NCBI GenBank assembly: GCA_016789955.1
Contig: JAEUPB010000078.1
Span: forward strand, 1 to 57,350
Reading direction: 5' to 3'
Source: Rubrivivax sp.
Lineage (GTDB): Bacteria > Pseudomonadota > Gammaproteobacteria > Burkholderiales > Burkholderiaceae_C
DNA: 57,350 bases
The notes under the pieces are model-generated. The model saw only the letters and a program-made list of their open reading frames with translations, did no database searches and was not told where the DNA came from. The position numbers and the translations under genes are program-made. Of this stretch, positions 1-8,402 are shown one piece after another; position 1 is the first letter of the stretch, and each line of letters opens with the position of its first letter.

Positions 1-75
1 AAGGGCCCACTCGGTGTTGCAAAGCCTCGCCGGGTCACCCGACCCGGCTGCGCTTCGCGCCTTGACTGGGCCCTT
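1..75. repeat. long inverted repeat at the window edge
   Basis: The first nine bases (AAGGGCCCA, 1-9) are exactly complementary to TGGGCCCTT at 67-75. The intervening stretch contains a second small dyad, CGGGT-CACC-ACCCG-like, around 28-43. This may be a dispersed palindromic element or the terminator of a gene just outside the window. The segment 1-193 shows no convincing coding sequence. A GATAAT at 152-157 could be a -10 box for the downstream gene, but no matching -35 is clear. Confidence 0.35.
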
Positions 76-193
76 TCTGGGGCCGCACGCGGGCACATTC
101 ATTTGGGAAACACCCTCTGAGGCGGCGTGCGGAGCGGAGGCGACGCCTGCCGATAATCCGCCGCATCTCCACGCAGTTCGAACACCTCCCGCC

Positions 194-1912
194 ATGACCG
201 CTACCCGCCCGCGCCCGGCCGGCCACGTCCTCGTCGAAGCCCTCGTCGCCCAGGGGGTGCACACGGCCTTCGGCGTGCCCGGCGAGAGCTTCCTGGCGGT
301 GCTCGACGGCTTCCACGAGCACCGCGAGCACATCCGCTTCATCGCCTGCCGGCAGGAAGGCGGCGCGGCGTTCATGGCGGAAGCGCAAGGCAAGCTGTCG
401 GGGCGGCCGGGCATCCTGTTCGTCACGCGCGGGCCGGGTGCGACCAACGCGAGCATCGGCATCCACACCGCGTTCCAGGACTCCACGCCGATGGTGGTGT
501 TCGTCGGCCAGGTGGCCTCGGACCAGCGCGACCGCGAGGCCTTCCAGGAGATCGACTACCGGCAGATGTTCGGACCCGGCACGCTGGGCCTGGCCAAGTG
601 GGTGGCCGAGATCGAGAGCGCCGACCGGTTGCCCGAGTACGTGGCGCGCGCGTTCCACGTGGCGATGCAGGGCCGCCCAGGCCCGGTGGTGCTCTCGCTG
701 CCCGAGGACATGCTGACGAAGGCGACCGCCGCGCCGGTGCTGCCGCGCGCGGTGCCGGCGCAGGCCTGGCCGGCACCCGGTGCGCTGGTTCAACTGCGCA
801 CGATGCTGATGGAGTCGCGCCGGCCGCTCGTCATCGCCGGCGGCGGCGGCTGGGATGCCGAGGCAGCGCGCGCGCTGGAACGCTTCGCGCAGAACTGGCA
901 ACTGCCGGTGGCCAACGGCTTCCGTTTCCAGGACACCTTCGACAACCGCCACCGGCTGTACGCCGGTGACGTGGGCATCGGCATCAACCCGAAGCTCGCC
1001 GCGCACGTGCGCGAGGCCGACTTGGTCATCGCGCTGGGCGTGCGGCTGGGCGAGATGACGACCTCGGGCTATACGCTGCTGCAGCCGCCGCGGCCCGCGC
1101 AGAAGCTCGTGCACATCCACGCCGGGCCCGAGGAACTGGGCCGCGTGTATGCCGCCGACTTGATGCTGCAGGCGTCGATGGGCCTGGCGGCCAAGGCGCT
1201 GGAGACGTTGGCCGCGCCGCCAGTGGTGCAGTGGGCCGGGCATGCCGAGCGCGTGCACGCCGACTACCTCGCCAACCTGGAGGCGCCCGCGGTGGCGCCG
1301 ATGGACCTGGCGGTGGTGATGAAGACGATCCAACGCCGGCTGGGTGACGACGTGATCTACACCAACGGCGCCGGCAACTACAGCGGCTGGCTGCACCGCT
1401 ACGTGCAGTACCCGTCGCTGCACCACCGCGGCCGCACGCAGCTCGCGCCGACATCGGGCGCGATGGGCTACGGCGTGCCGGCGGCGGTCGGCGCCGCGCT
1501 GCTGCACCCGGAACGGCACGTGGTCAACATCGCCGGCGACGGTGACTTCCTGATGACGGGCCAGGAACTCGCCACCGCCACCGGCTACGGCGCCGGGCGC
1601 GGTGCGGGCAAGCTGATCTCGGTGGTGGTGGACAACGGCACCTACGGCACGATCCGCATGCACCAGGAGCGCGAGTATCCGGGCCGCGTGAGCGGCAGCG
1701 ACCTCTACAACCCCGACTTCGCCGCGCTGGCCCGTGCCTACGGCTGGCACGGCGAGGCCGTCGATCGCACCGAGGCCTTCGAAGGCGCGCTCGAGCGCGC
1801 GCTCGCCTCGGGGCTGCCGGCTCTGCTGCACCTGAAGCTCGATGCCGACGTGATCACCTCGCGCACCACGCTCACGGCGATCCGCGAGGCCGCGCGGCGG
1901 GCCGGCCGCTGA
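194..1912 (+). CDS. thiamine-pyrophosphate-dependent acetolactate synthase-like enzyme
   Basis: This 572-residue protein has the three-domain layout of the TPP-dependent decarboxylase/acetolactate synthase family. The N-terminal PYR domain carries the catalytic glutamate in the RQEGGAAFMAEA motif and the RGPGATNAS segment. A central Rossmann-like domain follows, and the C-terminal PP domain has the GDGDF...VVDNGTYG metal/TPP motif. The reading frame stays open upstream, but homology begins at the ATG at 194 (MTATRPRPAGHVLVEAL), so that start is chosen. No small regulatory subunit (IlvN) is adjacent and the flanking genes are unrelated. It is therefore more likely a catabolic or specialised IlvB-like enzyme than the biosynthetic acetohydroxyacid synthase. 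The substrate cannot be told from the sequence. Confidence 0.85.
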   Translation: MTATRPRPAGHVLVEALVAQGVHTAFGVPGESFLAVLDGFHEHREHIRFIACRQEGGAAFMAEAQGKLSGRPGILFVTRGPGATNASIGIHTAFQDSTPMVVFVGQVASDQRDREAFQEIDYRQMFGPGTLGLAKWVAEIESADRLPEYVARAFHVAMQGRPGPVVLSLPEDMLTKATAAPVLPRAVPAQAWPAPGALVQLRTMLMESRRPLVIAGGGGWDAEAARALERFAQNWQLPVANGFRFQDTFDNRHRLYAGDVGIGINPKLAAHVREADLVIALGVRLGEMTTSGYTLLQPPRPAQKLVHIHAGPEELGRVYAADLMLQASMGLAAKALETLAAPPVVQWAGHAERVHADYLANLEAPAVAPMDLAVVMKTIQRRLGDDVIYTNGAGNYSGWLHRYVQYPSLHHRGRTQLAPTSGAMGYGVPAAVGAALLHPERHVVNIAGDGDFLMTGQELATATGYGAGRGAGKLISVVVDNGTYGTIRMHQEREYPGRVSGSDLYNPDFAALARAYGWHGEAVDRTEAFEGALERALASGLPALLHLKLDADVITSRTTLTAIREAARRAGR

Positions 1913-1919
1913 GCGGCGC

Positions 1920-2843
1920 TCAGCGCGCGCGCTTGCCGAGCAACAGCAGCACGACCCCGGCGGCGATCACGCCGGCGGCGAACCATTCGCCGCGGCTGAC
2001 CACCTCGCCGCCGACCGTCACGCCGAGCACGAGGCCGATCACCGGGTTCACGAAGGTGTAGGTCGAGGCGAGTGCCGCGCTCGTGCGCTGCAGCAGCAGC
2101 ATGTACGCTGTGAAGCCGACCAGCGAGCCCGCCACCACGAGGTAGGCCCAGCTCCCCAGCGCGCGCGGGTCCGGTGGCATCCGAGGGGTCTCGCCCAGCG
2201 CCCACGACGCGGCCAGCAGCAGCACGCCGCCGGCGAGCATCTGGCTCGCGTAGCCCATCGGTCCTTCGGCCAGCATCAGCCGGCGCCCGCCGGGCAGCCC
2301 GTGCAAGGCCCAGACCGTGCCCAGCGACCACGTGCCGCAGGCCACGGCCATCGCCAGCAGCCCCGGCAGCGACGCGCCGAAGCCCTGGCCCTGCGTCAGC
2401 ATCACCACGCCGGTGAGTCCCAGCACGATGCCCGCGGCCTCGAGCCGCGACGGCCGCGTGCCGTACGGCAGCTGCATCAGCGTGACGAGCGCCGGTGTCA
2501 CCGCGATGAACGACACCACGAGGCCCGAACTGACGCTGGTCTGCGCGGTGGCCGTGGCGCCGTAGCCGCCGCCGATCATCAGCAGGCCCAGCACGCCGGC
2601 GCTGAGCCATTGGTCGCGCGTGGGCCAGCGGGCGCCCCGCGTCCAGGCCCAGGCGGCCAGCAGTGCGCCGGCCGCGACGAAGCGCGTGCCCATCTGGAAG
2701 AACGGCGGAAAGCTCACCAGCGCCCACTTGATCGCGAGGTAGGTGGAGCCCCAGATGATCCAAGTGGCCATCAGGCAGGCGATGACGAGGCCGCGGTCAC
2801 CGGCCGGTGCCATCGCGCGCAGGGGCAAGGTGGTGTTCGACAT
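1920..2843 (-). CDS. EamA/DMT-family exporter (YedA-like)
   Basis: A 307-residue integral membrane protein with about ten hydrophobic segments arranged as two EamA repeats. The N-terminal WIIWGSTYLAIKWAL segment is the signature of the YedA/RhaT branch of the drug/metabolite transporter superfamily. Members export amino acids or small metabolites across the inner membrane. It is transcribed divergently from an Lrp/AsnC regulator across a 106-bp gap that holds a perfect dyad. This suggests the regulator controls it, perhaps in response to an exported amino acid. It converges tail to tail with the upstream TPP enzyme, only 7 bp apart. The substrate is not deducible. Confidence 0.88.
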   Translation of the reverse strand: MSNTTLPLRAMAPAGDRGLVIACLMATWIIWGSTYLAIKWALVSFPPFFQMGTRFVAAGALLAAWAWTRGARWPTRDQWLSAGVLGLLMIGGGYGATATAQTSVSSGLVVSFIAVTPALVTLMQLPYGTRPSRLEAAGIVLGLTGVVMLTQGQGFGASLPGLLAMAVACGTWSLGTVWALHGLPGGRRLMLAEGPMGYASQMLAGGVLLLAASWALGETPRMPPDPRALGSWAYLVVAGSLVGFTAYMLLLQRTSAALASTYTFVNPVIGLVLGVTVGGEVVSRGEWFAAGVIAAGVVLLLLGKRAR

Positions 2844-2877
2844 GGCCGGTCATTGTGTGCAAGGGCTCGCCCGCGAT

Positions 2878-2908
2878 CCATGCGACTTTGAAGGTCATCG
2901 TCGCATGG
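2878..2908. promoter_or_regulatory. perfect 9-bp dyad in the exporter/Lrp divergent promoter
   Basis: CCATGCGAC at 2878-2886 is repeated in perfect inverted form as GTCGCATGG at 2900-2908, with a 13-bp spacer. It lies midway between the exporter start (2843) and the Lrp-type regulator start (2950). The position and symmetry fit an operator bound by the adjacent dimeric/octameric Lrp-family protein. That assignment is inference. Confidence 0.5.
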
Positions 2909-2949
2909 CGCCTTGATCGTGCTCGAAAACTCCGGCAAAGTCCTTGACC

Positions 2950-3417
2950 ATGCCGAGCCCCGACTTCGATGCCTACGATGTGCGCATCCTCGCCGAGCTG
3001 CAAGCCGACGCGCGCATCACGATGGCCGAGCTGGGCCGGCGCGTGCACCTGTCGCAGCCGGCCGTGACCGAACGCGTGCGCAAGCTCGAAGGTGCGGGCG
3101 TCATCACCGGCTACCGCGCCACGGTGAACCTGGGCGCGCTGGGCTATGGCATCCGGGCGGTGGTGCGCGTGGGCCGCACCGACTACACCGCGATGCATCG
3201 GCTGATCGCCGACCTGCCCGAAGTGGTGAATGCCTGGAACATCACCGGCGAGGACAGCTGGCTGCTCGAGATCGCGGTGGTCGACGTGAATCACCTGGAC
3301 ACCGTGGTCACGCGCTTCTGCGCGCTGAGCGAGACCTCGACGTCCATCATCCTGAAGGCGCCGCGCGAGCACCGCGTGATGCTGCCGCCGCCCACCCCGC
3401 TGCCCGCCGAAGCATGA
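2950..3417 (+). CDS. Lrp/AsnC-family transcriptional regulator
   Basis: A 155-residue protein. The N-terminal winged helix-turn-helix (about residues 6-60) includes DARITMAELGRRVHLSQPAVTERVRKLE. A C-terminal RAM/AsnC ligand-binding domain follows. The ATG at 2950 (MPSPDFDAYDVRILAEL) is preferred over a TTG two codons upstream because family members start close to the DxxDxxIL helix. It faces the EamA exporter divergently, a common pairing in which the Lrp-type regulator senses an amino acid and controls its exporter. Its stop codon overlaps the start of the next gene (ATGA), so translational coupling is likely. Confidence 0.9.
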   Translation: MPSPDFDAYDVRILAELQADARITMAELGRRVHLSQPAVTERVRKLEGAGVITGYRATVNLGALGYGIRAVVRVGRTDYTAMHRLIADLPEVVNAWNITGEDSWLLEIAVVDVNHLDTVVTRFCALSETSTSIILKAPREHRVMLPPPTPLPAEA

Positions 3418-3956
3418 GCACCGTCGAGACGCCGCAACCGGCCCGCTGGGAAGTCGTCGACGACCCTGGTGACGGCCGCGACCTGCAGGCCGTGGCGCGC
3501 CGCTGCCGCACCGTGGTGGCGCGCCGGGCCCTCGTGGCCGCGGGCGTGGCGATGATCCCGATCCCCGGCATCGACTGGGTCACCGACGTCGGTGTGCTGG
3601 TGCGGCTGCTGCCGCGCATCAATGCCGAGTTCGGTCTCACCGAAGAGCAGATCGAGCGCCTCGCGCCCGACCGTCGGCTGGTCGTCTACAAGGCCATCAG
3701 TGCCGCCGGCGGCATGCTGATCGGCCGCATCGTCACCCGCGACCTGGTGCTGCAGATGCTGAAGATGGTCGGCGTGCGGCTCACCACGCAGCAGGCCGCG
3801 AAGTTCGTGCCGTTCGCCGGCCAGGCCGTCTCGGCCGCGCTGACCTACACCGCGCTGCGCTACGTCTGCGAGCAGCACATTCGCCAGTGCATGGCGGTGT
3901 GCCGGGAGCTGCAGCGGTTGCCGCCACCGGAGTCGCACGACCGGAAAGCGGCGTAG
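3414..3956 (+). CDS. DUF697/YcjF-like helical protein
   Basis: A 180-residue hypothetical protein starting at the ATG that overlaps the stop of the Lrp-type regulator. The open frame extends upstream, but that part is only antisense/alternate-frame sequence of the regulator. Its centre contains an amphipathic stretch with AAGVAMIPIPGIDWVTDVGVL, then LLPRINAEFGLTEEQIE. This resembles the Pro-Gly-Asp-containing segment of DUF697 (YcjF/GTPase-associated) proteins. A second apolar region near residues 125-150 (FVPFAGQAVSAALTYTAL) suggests membrane association. Function is unknown; the coupling to the regulator may only reflect compact packing. Confidence 0.65.
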   Translation: MSTVETPQPARWEVVDDPGDGRDLQAVARRCRTVVARRALVAAGVAMIPIPGIDWVTDVGVLVRLLPRINAEFGLTEEQIERLAPDRRLVVYKAISAAGGMLIGRIVTRDLVLQMLKMVGVRLTTQQAAKFVPFAGQAVSAALTYTALRYVCEQHIRQCMAVCRELQRLPPPESHDRKAA

Positions 3957-3994
3957 CCCCCCGACGATCGAGCCCCGACTAGAATCCGCGCCCT

Positions 3995-4071
3995 CGGGGT
4001 GTAGCGCAGCCTGGTAGCGCAACTGGTTTGGGACCAGTGGGTCGAAGGTTCGAATCCTTTCACCCCGACCA
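3995..4071 (+). tRNA. tRNA-Pro (anticodon TGG)
   Basis: A 77-nt cloverleaf. The acceptor stem CGGGGTG (3995-4001) pairs with CACCCCG (4061-4067). The anticodon stem ACTGG/CCAGT encloses the loop TTTGGGA with TGG at the anticodon positions. The T arm contains GGTTCGAATCC, and the 3' CCA is genomically encoded at 4069-4071. The sequence is that of the common bacterial proline tRNA that reads CCA (and by wobble other CCN) codons. It stands alone between the DUF697-like gene and the cyclase/TPR gene. Confidence 0.97.
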
Positions 4072-4117
4072 TCATCCACCTGCATGAGCCTGCCGGGCCC
4101 GCTGCCCGGACACCGCG

Positions 4118-7100
4118 TCATGCGCGGCTGATCGCCGCAGCCAGTTCGGAGCGCAGCCGGTCGATCCAGCGCGTCAGATCCGAGCGCTCTCCGGTACCCA
4201 TCCGAGCCTGCAGGTCGATCGCTTCTGCCAGTGCGTCGGCGGCCTTCGCGGAGGCCCCGCGGGCCGCATCCAGGCAGCCGCGCTGGCACAGCAGCCGCGC
4301 CAGTTCGAATGGGTGAGGCAGCCCGCGCAGGATGTGTTCGCCGCGAGCGCATGCCTCCTCGGCGCCGTCGAGATCGCCCGTCGCGGCGAGCGTGGCGGCC
4401 AGGTCGCCCAGGTGCAGGCCCTCTTCCTGCGGGTTGCCGAGCTCGTGATGGATCGCCACGGCTTCCGTCAGGCACGCCAGGGCCGCCTGCAGCCTTCCGT
4501 CGGCCGCCCGCGCCTTGCCCAGCTCGCCGAGGATCGAGCCTTCGAGCCGGCGGTTGCCGACCTCGCGCTGGATCGCGAGCGCCTGCTCGTACAGGGTGCA
4601 GGCCTCGCCATGCCGTCCGGCGTCGCGCAACAAGCCGGCGATGAGCCCGAGCAACTCGCCCTCGTGGGGCCGGTCACCGAGTTCGCGGGCGATCGCCAGC
4701 GCCGCCTCGAGGTCATCCTCGGCGCGCGCGGCCTCGCCGAGCTTCGTCGCGAGGATGCCCAGGTTGGTCAGCGCGGTGGCCTCGCCCCACCTGTGACCCA
4801 TGTCGCGGTGGGCCTGCAGGGCCTGCTCGAGCCAGGGCCGCGATCCCCGGAAGTCGCCGCTCTCCAGGTGCAGCAGGCCGAGATTGATCGTCAGGGTCGC
4901 CTCGTGCCGGCGGTCGCCGGCGGCACGGCACACGGCCAGCGCCTGTGTCACGGCGACCAAGGCCTGCTCCGCTTGCCCGGTGAAGTAGCAGGTCCTGCCG
5001 ATGCTGCCGAGCAACCCGGCCTGCAGGCGCAGGTCCCCGTGCTCGCGCGCCAGGGCCAGGGCCGCGTCGAAGTGCCGGCGCGCCTCGTCCATCCTGCCGC
5101 AATCGGCCACCACGGCGCCCAGTCGCTGCAGCGTGAGCGCCTCGCCGATGCGGTCGGCGGCCTCTCGGTGATGCACCAGCGCGGCGTCCAGGTGCTGTCG
5201 CGCCCGCTCCAGGTCACCGTGTGCCCGCGCGATCTGCCCGAGCTGCGACAGTGCCCGACCCGCCCGCAGAGGGTCGCCGCGGGCTTCCGAGAGCTGCAGC
5301 AGCCGCTCGGCGCACCGTTGTGCCGCATCCCGCCGGCCGCCTTCGTCCGCCGCCTCGCTGCACGCGAGCAGCGCGGCCGCCTGCAGCTCCGGCCGGGCCT
5401 GCGTCACCGCCTCGACGCGGGTGCCGAGGTCCACTGCCAGGCCCAGCGGGCCCTGCAGCCTCAGCACCGACCACGCGGCACGGAACGTGTCGACGGCGAT
5501 CCCGGCGTCGCCGCGGTCGAGAGCACGGCGACACGCGCCGACGATGTTGTCCAGATCCTCCAGCAGCTCTTGCCGCAGCGAGGCAGCGCCAGCCTGCGAC
5601 AGCGCGTCGATCGCCGCATCGCTGCCGCGGCGCCGGTAGTGCTCGCCATGCCGGCGCCAGGCCTGTTCCGAGGCCTCCACGGGCGCCTCGGCCAGCCGCT
5701 GGCGCGCATAGTCCCGGATGCTGGCGTACAGACCGTACCGGGCGTCCGCTCCCGCCGCGTCGGGGTGGCGGCAGCGCAGCAGGCTCTTCTCGACCAGCGA
5801 CTGCACCACGTCGATCACCGGCGGCGCCTCGGGCCACGTTGACAGGTCGATCACGGCTTCGCAGTCGGACAGCGAGCAACTTCCTTCGAACACCGCGGCC
5901 TGCGCCAGCGCCGCCTGTTCCCAGGCGGCGAGCAGTTGCCAGGACCAGTCGATGGTGGCGCGCAAAGTGGCCTGGCGCGAGCCTGCGGCAGAGCTGCCGC
6001 GCAGCATCGCGAACCGGTCACCGAGACGCGCCAGGATCTGCCGCGGCGTCAGCAGCGTGATGCGCGTGGCCGCGAGCTCGATGGCCAGGGGCAGGCCATC
6101 CAGCAGTCGTGCGATCTCCGCCACCGTGGCGCGTTCCTCGGCGCCCGGCGACCAGCTCGGCTGCAGCGCGCGCGCGCGCGCCTCGAAAAGTGGCACCGCC
6201 TCCGTCGCGATCTCGAGCGGCTCCAACGGGTGCACGGCTTCGCCGGGCAGGCGCAGCCGTTCGCGGCTCGTGACGACGAACCCCGCCTCGCCCGCGCGAT
6301 CCAACCAACGGCCGACCGTGGCGGCGGCGTGCGCGACGATCTGCTCGAAGTTGTCGAGGATCACCAGGCAACGGCCGCGGCCCGCGATGGCGTGGGCCAG
6401 CTGACCGGCCGGGTCGTCCTGGGCCAGCGGCACCGCCAGCGCCAGCGCCACGGCGTACAGGATGCCGTCGGGCGTGCGCGCATCGGCCAGGTCGCAGAAG
6501 TAGACGCCGCCCGGCCAGTCTCCGAGCCAGGCGCGACCATAGCGCCGCGCGAGGCGAGTCTTGCCGGTGCCGCCGGCCCCGAGCACGGTGACCAGGCGGG
6601 CACCGGCCTCGAAGCGGCGCGCGAGCGCGCGCAGGTCGGCGGCGCGGCCGACGAACGCATCGCGTTCAGGCGGCAGGTTGTGCCGCACCGCGCGCACGGG
6701 CTGCCAGAGCCCGTCGATGCGCACGACGCGCCACGCCTTGGCGCCGTCCAGCGGGGGCTCGCACGCGGCACCGGCGCGGTTCAGCTCGAACAGTTCCACC
6801 GGCTCGTCCAGGCCCTTGAGGCGCCACCAGCCGTGCGAGCGCAGCTCGGCCGGCATCGCCTGCAGACCGGCGGCTGCGGCGCCGCTCAACAGCGTCTGCC
6901 CCCCGCGGGCCACCGACATGATGCGCGCCGCCAGCGGCTTGGCGAGTCCTTCCACCTCCAGCGGCTTGGCCCCGCGGGCCACGTCCTCCGGCGCGTTGGC
7001 CCGCAGCGTCACCGCGCCGGCGTGCAGGCCCGCACGGGCGGAAACGCCCAGTGCGGCGCAGGCCTCGTGATAGCCGAGCGTGAAGGCCGCGGCCGAGGCC

Positions 7101-7279
7101 ACGTCGGCGAACAGCAGGAAGAAGCCGTCGCTGCGGTCGATCTCGCGTCCGCCGTGCTGGGCCAGCAGCGCCCGCGCCCGCGCGTCGTGGTCGGCCCACA
7201 GGCGCGCGGCGTCCGCGTCGCCCAGGCGTACGACGAGCGCCGTGCTGTCGACGAGATCGGTGAAGACGAGGGCGTGCAT
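4118..7279 (-). CDS. class III cyclase-domain / STAND ATPase / TPR signalling protein
   Basis: A 1053-residue multidomain protein. Residues 1 to about 170 form a class III nucleotidyl cyclase homology domain: FTDLVDST with the first metal Asp, a SDGFFLLF motif with the second, and RAGLHAG. Residues from about 225 form an NB-ARC/STAND-type ATPase with Walker A LGAGGTGKTRLARR, Walker B CLVILDNFEQ and a downstream LDGLPLAIELAA motif. From about residue 640 to the end lies a long series of tetratricopeptide repeats. No helix-turn-helix is evident. Family members are thought to be signal-gated ATPases; whether this domain still makes a cyclic nucleotide is uncertain, since the usual Gly before the second Asp is Ser. 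It overlaps no neighbour and appears monocistronic. Confidence 0.85.
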   Translation of the reverse strand: MHALVFTDLVDSTALVVRLGDADAARLWADHDARARALLAQHGGREIDRSDGFFLLFADVASAAAFTLGYHEACAALGVSARAGLHAGAVTLRANAPEDVARGAKPLEVEGLAKPLAARIMSVARGGQTLLSGAAAAGLQAMPAELRSHGWWRLKGLDEPVELFELNRAGAACEPPLDGAKAWRVVRIDGLWQPVRAVRHNLPPERDAFVGRAADLRALARRFEAGARLVTVLGAGGTGKTRLARRYGRAWLGDWPGGVYFCDLADARTPDGILYAVALALAVPLAQDDPAGQLAHAIAGRGRCLVILDNFEQIVAHAAATVGRWLDRAGEAGFVVTSRERLRLPGEAVHPLEPLEIATEAVPLFEARARALQPSWSPGAEERATVAEIARLLDGLPLAIELAATRITLLTPRQILARLGDRFAMLRGSSAAGSRQATLRATIDWSWQLLAAWEQAALAQAAVFEGSCSLSDCEAVIDLSTWPEAPPVIDVVQSLVEKSLLRCRHPDAAGADARYGLYASIRDYARQRLAEAPVEASEQAWRRHGEHYRRRGSDAAIDALSQAGAASLRQELLEDLDNIVGACRRALDRGDAGIAVDTFRAAWSVLRLQGPLGLAVDLGTRVEAVTQARPELQAAALLACSEAADEGGRRDAAQRCAERLLQLSEARGDPLRAGRALSQLGQIARAHGDLERARQHLDAALVHHREAADRIGEALTLQRLGAVVADCGRMDEARRHFDAALALAREHGDLRLQAGLLGSIGRTCYFTGQAEQALVAVTQALAVCRAAGDRRHEATLTINLGLLHLESGDFRGSRPWLEQALQAHRDMGHRWGEATALTNLGILATKLGEAARAEDDLEAALAIARELGDRPHEGELLGLIAGLLRDAGRHGEACTLYEQALAIQREVGNRRLEGSILGELGKARAADGRLQAALACLTEAVAIHHELGNPQEEGLHLGDLAATLAATGDLDGAEEACARGEHILRGLPHPFELARLLCQRGCLDAARGASAKAADALAEAIDLQARMGTGERSDLTRWIDRLRSELAAAISRA

Positions 7280-7295
7280 GCGGCGGCGCGCAGCC

Positions 7296-8381
7296 CTATT
7301 CGATGGTCCTCGTCGCCTGCAGCGCGATCGACGTGGGGATGGCCAGGCCGAGCATCGCCGCCGTGCGCAGGTTCAGAACCAGATCGAGCTTGCGCGGGAG
7401 CTCGATCGGCAGGTCGGCGGGCTTCGCGCCGCGCAGGATCTTGTCGGCGTAGGCCGCCGCGCCGCGGCACATCTCCATCATGTCGGAGCCGTAGCTCATC
7501 AGCCCGCCGGCGTCGGGGCCCTCGGCATAGGCGAACATCGACGGCACCCGGCGCGCCAGCGTGCGTTCGGCGATGCGGGCGCGCAGCGCGTAGTGGGTCG
7601 CGCTCGACGACACCAGCACGGCGGCCGTGCCGTCGGCGGCGATGGGGTCGATCGCGGCGTCGATCTGCTCCGCCGCGGTGACGGCCGCGCGGCCGATCTG
7701 CAGCGAGAGCCCCTGTGCCGATTGGTCGAGCAGCAGCGTGCCGGGGCCTTCGCGCGGGGAGGGAACGACCAGCAGCACGACACGCGTCAACCTCGGCAGC
7801 GTGCGCTTGAGCAGTTCGAGCCGCTTCGGGTTGAGGTCGCCCTGGAAGCGTGGCGGCGTTGCATCCGGGCGCGCGGTCGGGCGGATGCCGCGGGTCGGCA
7901 CCTGGATCTTGTCGGCCAGCGCGTACATGCCCAGGCCCGTGACGTTGCGGCCCGGCCGGCTCAGGCTGTCCGCGAACTCGGGGATCTCGTCATCGGTCAC
8001 GCCCACGAAGACGATCGGCGTGGCGGCCGCTGCACGATGCGCGGCGTCCGCGGCCGGCGTCGTGACCGCGACGATCTGCGACACCTTCAGCGCGGCCAGT
8101 TCCTGCGCCAGCGCGTCCAGCCGCGCGAGGTTCCCGTCGGCGTAGCGCTCGTGGATCGCGTAGTCCTTGCCGCTCGCCAGCCCGCGCTCCTGCATGCCCG
8201 ACGCGAAGGCCGTGCGCGTCCGCTCGGAGTCGCTGCGCGAGAAGGGCGAGAGGAAGCCGATGCCGGGCAGGGCACCGCGCACGACGGGCCCGCCTTGTGC
8301 GCGGGCGACGACGGGCGACGCGGCCTGCGTCGACAGCAGGACGCGGCCGATCGCCACGCGTCGATTGATCGTCAAGGGCAC
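7296..8381 (-). CDS. ABC-type substrate-binding protein (ABC_sub_bind family)
   Basis: A 361-residue protein of the ABC_sub_bind (TrpX/YpnA-like) family. It has an N-terminal basic/hydrophobic leader, IGFLSP and a FASGMQERGL segment. Typical TTPAADAAHRAAAATPIVFVGVTDDEI and SRPGRNVTGL motifs follow, and near the C-terminus MSYGSDMMEMCRGAAAYADKIL. The start is a GTG at 8381; other in-frame non-ATG starts are possible within the leader. An insertion of about 25 residues rich in Pro and Arg follows the RPGRNVTGL region. No permease or ATPase gene is adjacent, so it is an orphan binding protein, a frequent situation in Burkholderiales. The ligand is unknown. Confidence 0.8.
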   Translation of the reverse strand: MPLTINRRVAIGRVLLSTQAASPVVARAQGGPVVRGALPGIGFLSPFSRSDSERTRTAFASGMQERGLASGKDYAIHERYADGNLARLDALAQELAALKVSQIVAVTTPAADAAHRAAAATPIVFVGVTDDEIPEFADSLSRPGRNVTGLGMYALADKIQVPTRGIRPTARPDATPPRFQGDLNPKRLELLKRTLPRLTRVVLLVVPSPREGPGTLLLDQSAQGLSLQIGRAAVTAAEQIDAAIDPIAADGTAAVLVSSSATHYALRARIAERTLARRVPSMFAYAEGPDAGGLMSYGSDMMEMCRGAAAYADKILRGAKPADLPIELPRKLDLVLNLRTAAMLGLAIPTSIALQATRTIE

Positions 8382-8402
8382 CCCACGAAGCAGGGCTGAT
8401 TG

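Noticed and set aside
3860-4075. Minus-strand open frame coding for a peptide containing VKGFEPSTHWSQTSCATRL
   Set aside because: It is the antisense of tRNA-Pro, a well-known false gene.
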